The translations under genes and the position numbers were made by a program. The notes under the pieces were generated by a model. That model worked only from the letters and a program-made list of their open reading frames with translations. It had not been told where the DNA came from and made no database searches. A stretch of DNA of 15,849 nt from Candidatus Aenigmatarchaeota archaeon (lineage in GTDB: Archaea > EX4484-52 > B79-G9): contig JAGLIP010000005.1 of assembly GCA_023142905.1 (NCBI GenBank), positions 1 through 15,849 on the forward strand, given 5' to 3'. Shown here piece after piece: positions 7,724 through 13,637 of the stretch. Numbering within the stretch: position 1 is the stretch's first letter; every line of letters starts with the position of its first letter.

Positions 7724-8632
7724 ATGATAAAAATCGTATTTTTGGGAACAACTTCAGGAGTCCCTACAAGCAAGCGCAACCTGCCTGCAATTTTTTTGAT
7801 GTACAAGGATGAGCGAATGCTTTTTGACTGCGGGGAAGGCACTCAGCGCCAGCTTATGGCAAAAAATCTTAAATTCATGAAAATAGGCCGTATTTTTATA
7901 TCTCACTGGCATGCGGATCATTTTGCCGGGCTTTTGGGTCTCGTGCAGACAATGTCATTAGAAAATAGGAATGAGCCACTTTGTATATACGGACCCACAA
8001 GATCGAAAGAATTTGTGGAACAGCTTTTAAATATTGGGTATTTTGAACGCAGTTTTGAAGTAAAAGTGACTGAACTTGATGAGGGTGATGTTGTTGATTG
8101 TGGAGAATATGACATAATACCATTTCGCGTAGAGCATAGGGTTCCGGCGTTAGGATTCGTATTTAACGAAAAAGAAAAATTAAGCGCAAACATGAAAAAA
8201 GCAGCCAAATTCGGCCTTGCGACAAGCCCGCTTATAGGTGAGTTAAAGGAAGGAAAAACCATAAAGCATAAGGGAAAAACAATTATGCCTGAAGATATTC
8301 TTGAAGCCCATAAAGGACGAAAAATAGCATACACTGGCGATACCAAATACACCGAAAACATTGTGAAATTTGCTAAAAACGCAGATGTGCTTATAAGCGA
8401 CTCCACATTCTCGTCAGATTTTGAAGAACGGGCCGGTGATTTCAAGCATTCTACATCAGATCAGGCAGCACAGATTGCAAAGAAAGCAGGCGTAAAAAAG
8501 CTTGTTTTGACACACATCTCAAGAAGATATCAGGAAAAAAGCAACGGCGAAAAGAACCTATTGGACGATGCCACAAATATATTCAAAAACACGATTTTAG
8601 CAAAAGATTTTCTTGAGCTTGTAGTAAAGTAA
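7724..8632 (+). CDS. rnz: tRNase Z (3' tRNA processing endonuclease)
   Basis: tRNase Z is a zinc metallo-beta-lactamase that cuts the 3' trailer from pre-tRNA; tRNAs without encoded CCA, such as the tRNA-Thr in this window, depend on it. The 302 residues match the usual short-form length. Visible motifs: N-terminal IVFLGTTSGVPT, FDCGEGTQRQ at 34-43, the metal-binding H61-W-H63-A-D65-H66, an EHRVPALGF strand carrying the next histidine, YTGDTKYTEN with the bridging Asp, the HSTSDQAAQIA helix, and LTHISRRY with the last histidine. The ATG at 7724 is chosen because the family begins with this beta strand and a TATA element lies 27 nt upstream; codons further upstream remain open but are not conserved-looking. 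Confidence 0.96.
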   Translation: MIKIVFLGTTSGVPTSKRNLPAIFLMYKDERMLFDCGEGTQRQLMAKNLKFMKIGRIFISHWHADHFAGLLGLVQTMSLENRNEPLCIYGPTRSKEFVEQLLNIGYFERSFEVKVTELDEGDVVDCGEYDIIPFRVEHRVPALGFVFNEKEKLSANMKKAAKFGLATSPLIGELKEGKTIKHKGKTIMPEDILEAHKGRKIAYTGDTKYTENIVKFAKNADVLISDSTFSSDFEERAGDFKHSTSDQAAQIAKKAGVKKLVLTHISRRYQEKSNGEKNLLDDATNIFKNTILAKDFLELVVK

Positions 8633-8670
8633 CATATGTTACTGAAAACAACCGGATGGATTGCAAATGT

Positions 8671-8680
8671 TTTTAAATAT
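8671..8680 (+). promoter_or_regulatory. TATA box of the AAA ATPase gene
   Basis: TTTTAAATAT, predicting a transcription start near 8702. The start candidates are GTG 8707, GTG 8710 and ATG 8716, so the leader is either absent or about 14 nt long. Confidence 0.55.
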
Positions 8681-8690
8681 TCGGCAATCA

Positions 8691-8698
8691 TTTTTTTT
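8691..8698 (+). terminator. T8 terminator of tRNase Z
   Basis: Eight consecutive T about 60 nt after the rnz stop. It lies between the TATA box and the predicted start site of the AAA gene, so it can end the rnz transcript without affecting the next unit. Confidence 0.5.
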
Positions 8699-8715
8699 AT
8701 TATCCTGTGGTGGTT

Positions 8716-10353
8716 ATGATTCAAGAAAAAATCCCCTATTCAAAAGATGAGATTGTAAAAGATTTCTTTAATTATTTGATTGAAATATCGCAAGCATACA
8801 ACGAAAAACCTTTATCTAATTTGATGGATATTAATCATCACTTTACAACATTTGTTGATAATGCGCCTTTCAAAGATATAGATAATAAAAAAGTTGATAA
8901 AGGATACGATCCAGTTGCATATTGTTGGGTTGAGAAAATACCTTTTTTTAGTTCTCTTAGCAGTATTGATGGCGATGTAATGGCGTACCTTAATCAGGCT
9001 GTCAAAAAACCAAATCTCGATAACGATGATGTGGAGCAATTCTGCGCTTTGAGCATTAAAAAAAGCATGGTAACTGCAAGCAATCAGGATTTTATCGATA
9101 AAAGTATGGAGTTTATGGATATTTTAGAGCATTATGTGCGAGGAGATATATCGAATAGCACAATTGAGTTTATTTTTGATGCCTATTATGCGTATGTTGA
9201 TAAAAGAGCTCCATTAGAAAGAATTAATAAAGAAAAAATAATTTCGAAGTTAGAACTGCAGAAAACAGACCCTTATGATGTATTGTACGGCGCATATGGC
9301 ACTTTGGTGGCCGTATTTAATGATTTTGGCGCTGATGATTTAGCAGATGGTTTTAAACTCGAAGTATATAATTCGTGGTCACGAAGGTTTGAAGCACTGA
9401 AGGACGAACTTGGTTATGTGGAGGATGGCAAAAGCAATAATAACAATAATAAAAAACACATAGTCCCTGTTGCAAAAAAAATAACTTTTGAGGATGTTGT
9501 CGGTCTTGAAACTGCAAAAAATACGGTGGCAAGAAAGCTAATACTCCCTTGCAGGAATCCCCGGCTTGAAAAAGAGCTTGGAGAAAACACAGCGAATCTT
9601 TTGGTTCTTTACGAGCCTCCCGGTACGGGCAAAACAACATTCGCAAAAGCAGTCTCAACAGAAATAGATGCTATTTATGAGGAAATCGGGACAATTCACG
9701 GAAGGTATGTTGGTGAGTCCGAAGAAAATTTTAATTCTATTGTGGATCGCGCCCGTAAACGCATGATGTCCGAAGAAAAGAATGTTGTATTATATTTGGA
9801 TGAGCTGACACAATCCTTTGACCCTGAACGGGAATACGACCGCATACTTATTGATAAATTCAAATCAGTATTGTCTGACAAGGATGGTCTAACACACATA
9901 ACCGATGAAGGAAAGAAGTTACATGTATACTTTATCGGCTCCACAAATCATATAGGTCATCTGGATTCAACGCTTATTCGTCATGAAAGAGCGATTGCAC
10001 GAGAAGTGCCTCTTCCAAATGAAAATGAAAGAAAAGAAATATGGCGAAAGAAACTCGAAGAAAAGAATATCAAACATATAGACTATGGTCTGTTGGCTAA
10101 AAAAACAAACAGTATGTCTGGCGCGGACATCGTGGCAATAATAGAGGAAGACATGTATCTTGCCGGAATGAGATTAGAATCCGTGCTTGGTGGTAAACAG
10201 CTTTATCAGTTAAGCGAAAAAGAATTGAATAACATAAACCCAAATGACAAGAGAATTAGAATTACTCAGGAACTTGTTGAGGGGGCACTTGCAAAATACA
10301 AGGAAGAAACTAAACAAAAGGCAAGTTCGAGTTCAGAGGGCATGTTTTTTTAA
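8716..10353 (+). CDS. AAA ATPase with novel N-terminal domain and Met-Phe-Phe C-terminus
   Basis: 545 residues from ATG 8716 (GTG 8707 possible). Residues 1-250 are acidic, probably helical, and match no domain I know; an Asn/Lys linker (about 240-250) joins them to one AAA module. Visible in the module: a VVGLETAK entry, Walker A E300-P-P-G-T-G-K-T307, pore-loop-like GRYVGESEENF, Walker B LYLDEL with D362/E363, sensor 1 GSTN at 408-411, an RHER arginine-finger region, and the MSGADIVAIIEE sensor 2 helix. The set is closest to classic AAA unfoldases (Cdc48/PAN/FtsH-type). The first P-loop Gly is Glu. The tail is Ser/Lys-rich and ends Met-Phe-Phe, close to the HbYX tail that docks proteasomal ATPases on the 20S core. 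No protease or membrane segment is present. Probably a hexameric unfoldase; its substrate is unknown. Leucine codons shift from mostly TTA/TTG in the N-terminal half to mostly CTT in the AAA half. Confidence 0.85.
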   Translation: MIQEKIPYSKDEIVKDFFNYLIEISQAYNEKPLSNLMDINHHFTTFVDNAPFKDIDNKKVDKGYDPVAYCWVEKIPFFSSLSSIDGDVMAYLNQAVKKPNLDNDDVEQFCALSIKKSMVTASNQDFIDKSMEFMDILEHYVRGDISNSTIEFIFDAYYAYVDKRAPLERINKEKIISKLELQKTDPYDVLYGAYGTLVAVFNDFGADDLADGFKLEVYNSWSRRFEALKDELGYVEDGKSNNNNNKKHIVPVAKKITFEDVVGLETAKNTVARKLILPCRNPRLEKELGENTANLLVLYEPPGTGKTTFAKAVSTEIDAIYEEIGTIHGRYVGESEENFNSIVDRARKRMMSEEKNVVLYLDELTQSFDPEREYDRILIDKFKSVLSDKDGLTHITDEGKKLHVYFIGSTNHIGHLDSTLIRHERAIAREVPLPNENERKEIWRKKLEEKNIKHIDYGLLAKKTNSMSGADIVAIIEEDMYLAGMRLESVLGGKQLYQLSEKELNNINPNDKRIRITQELVEGALAKYKEETKQKASSSSEGMFF

Positions 10354-10358
10354 TTTTT
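10345..10358 (+). terminator. T-rich terminator of the AAA gene
   Basis: Two T-tracts, of seven and five, overlapping and following the stop codon at 10351-10353, immediately before the promoter of the next unit. Confidence 0.4.
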
Positions 10359-10389
10359 AATTGAAAATCGCATCTAAAATCCGAAAGTC

Positions 10390-10397
10390 TTATAAAA
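10390..10397 (+). promoter_or_regulatory. TATA box of the small membrane protein-aspS unit
   Basis: TTATAAAA preceded by CGAAAGT, a good BRE match. The centre is 26 nt before the ATG at 10420, predicting a leaderless transcript. Confidence 0.65.
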
Positions 10398-10419
10398 CTA
10401 CCCTTCCTTAACAGAATCC

Positions 10420-10659
10420 ATGCGCAAAGAAGCAAAGTCTATTCTTATACACACCATTGCAGGAATAATTGTCGGAAGCCTGACAAAAACAATCGACGGC
10501 AAGCTATTACTTGTTATCGGTTTTGCCGTGCTTTTTGCTCTTCGTGAAGCAACAATGCTTGTATTTAAGCCTGAAGAGAAGAACTTTTGGGCTGCAAACG
10601 GCCTTATGCAATATCTATTCACATGGCTTGCAGTTGCGGTAATTGCGCTTAATGTTTGA
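10420..10659 (+). CDS. Small three-helix membrane protein upstream of aspS
   Basis: A 79-residue protein with three hydrophobic segments near residues 8-24, 28-49 and 60-79; a charged EEKNFW stretch sits between the second and third. No family is recognised. The start is fixed by a TATA box 26 nt upstream. Its stop is 5 nt before the aspS ATG, so they form an operon with the membrane protein first. No functional link between a membrane protein and aspartyl-tRNA synthetase is evident; the pairing may only share a promoter. Confidence 0.75.
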   Translation: MRKEAKSILIHTIAGIIVGSLTKTIDGKLLLVIGFAVLFALREATMLVFKPEEKNFWAANGLMQYLFTWLAVAVIALNV

Positions 10660-10664
10660 TTTTT

Positions 10665-11963
10665 ATGCTACGGACTGAATTTTCATCGGATGTAAAACCA
10701 GAAACAAAAGCAACTATTGCCGGGTTTGTGCAGGATAAGCGGGATGTCGGAAAACTTATTTTCTTAGTGATACGGGACCAAAAAGGCGTAATTCAGGCAA
10801 CATTCAAGAAAGGCGAGATAAACGAGGATGTTTTTACTGCTGCAAAGAAAGTTCCCAAGGAATCATTTGTAAAAATTTCAGGAAAAACCATTAAAAACGA
10901 CCGTGCTCCAAACAAAGTTGAAATAAAACCGGACACATTCGAAATACTTTCTCGTGCAGAAACGCCGCTCCCATTAGATGTTTCAGGCACAATAGACTCT
11001 AATCTTGATAAAAGGCTTGACTGGCGATTCTTAGACATAAGACAGCCAAAAATAATGGCTGTTTTCAAGCTTCAAAGCGAGATTATAAACCTTTTAAACG
11101 AATTCATGGTTAAAAACGAATTTTTGCGCATATTCTCCTCAAGAATAACCGGAGCAGCAACAGAAGGAGGAACCGAATATTTTCCAATAATGTATTTCAA
11201 CAAAGAGGCTTTTTTAGCCCAAAGCCCGCAATTATACAAAGAATCTGTCCTCGCATCAGGCATTGATAGGGTGTATGAAATAGGGTTTGTATACCGCGCA
11301 GAGCCGCACCACACAACAAGGCACCTTTGCGAGTATGTTTCCTTTGATTTCGAGATGACCACACAGGATTTAAGCGAAATTCTTGACATGGAAGAAAAAA
11401 TGATGCAATATATTTTCACAGAGCTCAACAAACGGTGCAAAGAGGTTCTTGATCTTTACGGAATAACACTTGAAGTTCCTAAAAAAATTCCTAGGCTTAC
11501 GCTTGCAGAAGCAAATGAAATACTTAAGAAAGAAAAGCTTGACAAAGAATTCATTGAAGAAAATGACCTTACGCCCGAAGGCGAGAGAAAGATAAGCGCA
11601 TGGGCAGAAAAGAATCATGGCACTTCTTTTGTATTCATCACACATTTTCCATTTGCAAAAAAACCGTTTTATATTATGCGTGACGGCAAACAATTATCAT
11701 CATCATTTGACCTGCTCTACAACGGGCTTGAAATCACAAGCGGCGGCATAAGAGAGCACGATTATGATGCACGGGTTAATAATGTTAAAGCAAAAGGAAT
11801 TGACCCCAAAACATTTGACCATTTAAGATTTTTCAAATACGGAATGCCGCCTCACGGCGGTCTTGCGCTCGGAATAGAAAGGCTTACAGAAAAAATATTG
11901 AATCTTGACAATGTACGAGAGGCAACGCTTACACCAAGAGATCCTGAACGGCTTAAGCCATAA
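10665..11963 (+). CDS. aspS: Archaeal-type aspartyl-tRNA synthetase, probably non-discriminating
   Basis: A class II synthetase that charges tRNA-Asp with aspartate. The 432 residues include an N-terminal OB-fold anticodon-binding domain (about 1-100), then the catalytic core: EGGTEYF and LAQSPQLYKE for aspartate binding, motif 2 YRAEPHHTTRH followed by CEYVSFDFEM, and motif 3 GGLALGIERL. GMPPHGG favours AspRS over archaeal AsnRS. In the OB fold, Gln23 lies where discriminating archaeal AspRS has Trp (Trp26 in Thermococcus), and Pro82 lies where it has Lys85; Pro is the non-discriminating residue, so this enzyme probably also charges tRNA-Asn, needing GatCAB to convert Asp-tRNA-Asn. The alignment is from memory. 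ATG 10665 is chosen over the upstream TTG because family members begin MYRTHYSSE-like, as this does with MLRTEFSS. Confidence 0.94.
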   Translation: MLRTEFSSDVKPETKATIAGFVQDKRDVGKLIFLVIRDQKGVIQATFKKGEINEDVFTAAKKVPKESFVKISGKTIKNDRAPNKVEIKPDTFEILSRAETPLPLDVSGTIDSNLDKRLDWRFLDIRQPKIMAVFKLQSEIINLLNEFMVKNEFLRIFSSRITGAATEGGTEYFPIMYFNKEAFLAQSPQLYKESVLASGIDRVYEIGFVYRAEPHHTTRHLCEYVSFDFEMTTQDLSEILDMEEKMMQYIFTELNKRCKEVLDLYGITLEVPKKIPRLTLAEANEILKKEKLDKEFIEENDLTPEGERKISAWAEKNHGTSFVFITHFPFAKKPFYIMRDGKQLSSSFDLLYNGLEITSGGIREHDYDARVNNVKAKGIDPKTFDHLRFFKYGMPPHGGLALGIERLTEKILNLDNVREATLTPRDPERLKP

Positions 11964-11988
11964 TTAAACAACAGTAGTTGGTGGTACT

Positions 11989-12060
11989 ATGGAACCAAAA
12001 AACGATGTGTTTTTTAAAAATATGGGAACCGTGCTTCATATAACGAAGCGTGTAGAATAA
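11989..12060 (+). CDS. 23-codon reading frame, possible gar1-like remnant or small protein
   Basis: This short frame begins ATG GAA CCA and ends at TAA. GGTGGT at 11980-11985 is placed like a Shine-Dalgarno sequence, about 4 nt before the ATG. The product ends NMGTVLHITKRVE, which recalls the first strand of archaeal Gar1 (typically L-G-x-V-L-H), the H/ACA RNP protein. The match is only a few residues, and the codons after the stop do not continue a Gar1 sequence. It lies between aspS and the T-rich terminator, so it would be on the aspS transcript. It may be a small protein, a decayed gene start or chance. Confidence 0.25.
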   Translation: MEPKNDVFFKNMGTVLHITKRVE

Positions 12061-12089
12061 ACCAATAAAATAAAGTCTTTTAAGGGAGA

Positions 12090-12104
12090 TTTTTTCTTTT
12101 TTTT
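12090..12104 (+). terminator. T-rich terminator of the aspS unit
   Basis: A fifteen-base tract with a single C interruption, after GGGA, at the end of the gap between aspS and the convergent gene at 12114-13478. The gap 11964-12113 otherwise holds only the 23-codon frame. Confidence 0.55.
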
Positions 12105-12113
12105 AAAATAAAC

Positions 12114-13478
12114 TTATGCATACAACATCTGTGATGCGTCTTTATCCATTTCAGGAACCAGATACCTGTCTTTTTCTTCCATTAATGCCATATTTCCCAA
12201 AATTTGTTGTGCAACAACATCACCATTCTGTGCTTCTGTTTCTAAATTCTTCTGAATGCGATATTCTTCTATGCGATTCAGCATTGTGTTGTATACGCTA
12301 TCAGGCAAATCAGAATTTTCACGCAGTTTCTCGAGATTGTATTCCATTGCATCTACTATGGGCATTTTAACGGTATACGCACCAACACCCATAAATTCAT
12401 AAGAATCTATAATCTCATGCCCTTTGTTCTCTGCGATTTTTTTATTACTCTCGCCAAAAATGACTTCATACACCTCTGAAAACAACCCATCTTCAAGAAC
12501 AGAAAGCATATTGGTTTTCGCATATGGTTCGGCGTTATTTTTTTTAGTCAGTACGGTATTTCTGTATTGTTCAAAAGGATTTGTATCTACAAGCTTCATG
12601 TAATGGTACATCATATCCTCAATGCCTAATGCTACAGGAATGCTTTTGGACATAGGAACTATCCGAAGCTCAGCTGTTTTGTTGCCCGTCATGCCGGTCT
12701 TTCCATCCACGCGAACATAGTACTTTCTGTTTTCGCCCGTAGCACAACCATATTCATAGCCTCCGGCAAAGGTTTTTGCTCTTTTTTTGGCATCTTCGCC
12801 AATTTCTGAAAAAGATGAAAGAATTGGGGCGATGCCGAGCATGGAGTTTACAACATTATCCAAGTCCGCATCATCAAAAAAATCCATTCGCAAATCAATA
12901 GATGCTGTGCATCCGGTATTCGGATCGCAGCACCCCGTCATAAGCGCTGTTTCAGTATTCATGGATGCATCGAGTACGGCGCCAAGAGAATTAATAACTC
13001 TTTCATTGGATTCGTGCTGGGTGTAATCGAATTCTTCGTTTGTATGCGGTATTGTTGTGATTTCAACACGCCTATGGCCATCCGCAGAAACATTCCCGCC
13101 TTCTTTTTGTGTCGATGAATTTTTTGACCCTTTTATAAGAACATTTCCCTTGCTAACAATTTCATCTCCAGCTATGTGCTTCACTATCTTTTCTGCATCA
13201 GGAGTTAAAAATTCAAATTCTGCGCCAATGGTTCTTTTGTAATGCGGGTTAGGAACACCCAAAATATCAAATGAACACCCGGAACTATTTTCATCGCCGT
13301 AAAAAGTTGGCGATGAAATTACGCCGCCAAGAGAAACATCATATCTCTCGTAGCCCGGGATTGTTGGGTTTACAGGCACAGTTGTACTGCTTTGCATAGA
13401 ATCAGGGCTCTCAAAAAACCGATTAATACTACCATCTATCCAAACACCACTACCCACATTCATTTCATGTAATGACAT
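12114..13478 (-). CDS. Putative carboxylate-amine ligase, remote GCS2/amidoligase-like
   Basis: A 454-residue protein with no close family known to me. The order of motifs resembles glutamate-cysteine ligase type 2 and amidoligases (glutamine-synthetase-like fold): TIGAEFEF at 83-90 for the first metal-binding strand, D133-G-H-R-R-V-E139-I-T-T for the second, GCTASIDLRMDF at 189-200 followed by a long helix with IAPILSSFSEI, where GCS2 enzymes have a V-Q-V-N-x-D strand and a helix ending in an L/F-A-N-S-P loop, and TAELRIVPMS at 268-277 in place of the late E-x-R strand. If correct it would join an amine or amino acid to a carboxylate with ATP. The first 80 residues and the last 150 are unassigned; the latter are helical and Glu-rich. 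The ANSP loop is not conserved, so the activity may differ. ATG 13478 lies 26 nt after a TATA box. Confidence 0.7.
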   Translation of the reverse strand: MSLHEMNVGSGVWIDGSINRFFESPDSMQSSTTVPVNPTIPGYERYDVSLGGVISSPTFYGDENSSGCSFDILGVPNPHYKRTIGAEFEFLTPDAEKIVKHIAGDEIVSKGNVLIKGSKNSSTQKEGGNVSADGHRRVEITTIPHTNEEFDYTQHESNERVINSLGAVLDASMNTETALMTGCCDPNTGCTASIDLRMDFFDDADLDNVVNSMLGIAPILSSFSEIGEDAKKRAKTFAGGYEYGCATGENRKYYVRVDGKTGMTGNKTAELRIVPMSKSIPVALGIEDMMYHYMKLVDTNPFEQYRNTVLTKKNNAEPYAKTNMLSVLEDGLFSEVYEVIFGESNKKIAENKGHEIIDSYEFMGVGAYTVKMPIVDAMEYNLEKLRENSDLPDSVYNTMLNRIEEYRIQKNLETEAQNGDVVAQQILGNMALMEEKDRYLVPEMDKDASQMLYA

Positions 13479-13500
13479 GAATAAACTATATGGTAGTTAC

Positions 13501-13508
13501 ATTTAAAT
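13501..13508 (-). promoter_or_regulatory. Palindromic TATA box of the GCS2-like gene
   Basis: The perfect palindrome ATTTAAAT, the same eight bases as the shared element at 7693-7700. The centre is 26 nt before the ATG at 13478, predicting a leaderless transcript on the - strand. No start codon lies at the matching place on the + strand. Confidence 0.6.
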
Positions 13509-13521
13509 ACTTTTGGTTATT

Positions 13522-13584
13522 CTGAGCTGTTAAGTCTATTGGATATTTTTTCTGAATTTGAAGAAAACAGACTTAGCAGCTCAG
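13522..13584. repeat. 16-bp inverted repeat with 31-nt loop, upstream of the NIF3 gene
   Basis: CTGAGCTGTTAAGTCT (13522-13537) is the reverse complement of AGACTTAGCAGCTCAG (13569-13584) except for one position, which would be a G-U pair if transcribed rightward. Inside the loop, TTTTCT (13548-13553) can pair with AGAAAA (13562-13567), extending the rod. It lies between two divergent genes, upstream of the NIF3 TATA box and outside all coding frames I accept. It may be an operator, a structured RNA or a remnant of a mobile element. Confidence 0.75.
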
Positions 13585-13586
13585 GT

Positions 13587-13600
13587 TGTTCGAAAGAACA
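13587..13600. repeat. Short inverted repeat TGTTC-GAAA-GAACA
   Basis: A perfect 5-bp inverted repeat around GAAA, ending 6 bases before the TATA core of the NIF3 gene. As DNA it is placed like an operator or activator site overlapping the BRE region; as RNA it would be a small hairpin with a GNRA loop, but it lies upstream of the predicted transcription start. Confidence 0.45.
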
Positions 13601-13606
13601 CACAAG

Positions 13607-13616
13607 TTATATAATA
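13607..13616 (+). promoter_or_regulatory. TATA box of the NIF3 gene
   Basis: TTATATAATA, centred 26-27 nt before the ATG at 13638, predicting a leaderless transcript and supporting that ATG over the upstream in-frame TTG at 13539. Confidence 0.65.
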
Positions 13617-13637
13617 TCAAAAAAACAAAAACACCAC

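Noticed and set aside
7663..7842. A 60-residue N-terminal extension of the membrane-protein gene on the - strand
   Set aside because: It would run antisense through the conserved start of tRNase Z and beyond its promoter; the ATG at 7660-7662 sits correctly after the shared TATA element.
7918..8445. A 175-codon open frame on the - strand
   Set aside because: It is antisense to the catalytic part of tRNase Z, which is certain, and shows no conserved features.
13539..13637. A TTG-started 33-codon extension of the NIF3 protein
   Set aside because: It runs through the inverted repeat and the TATA box, has no ribosome site, and adds residues that NIF3 proteins do not have.
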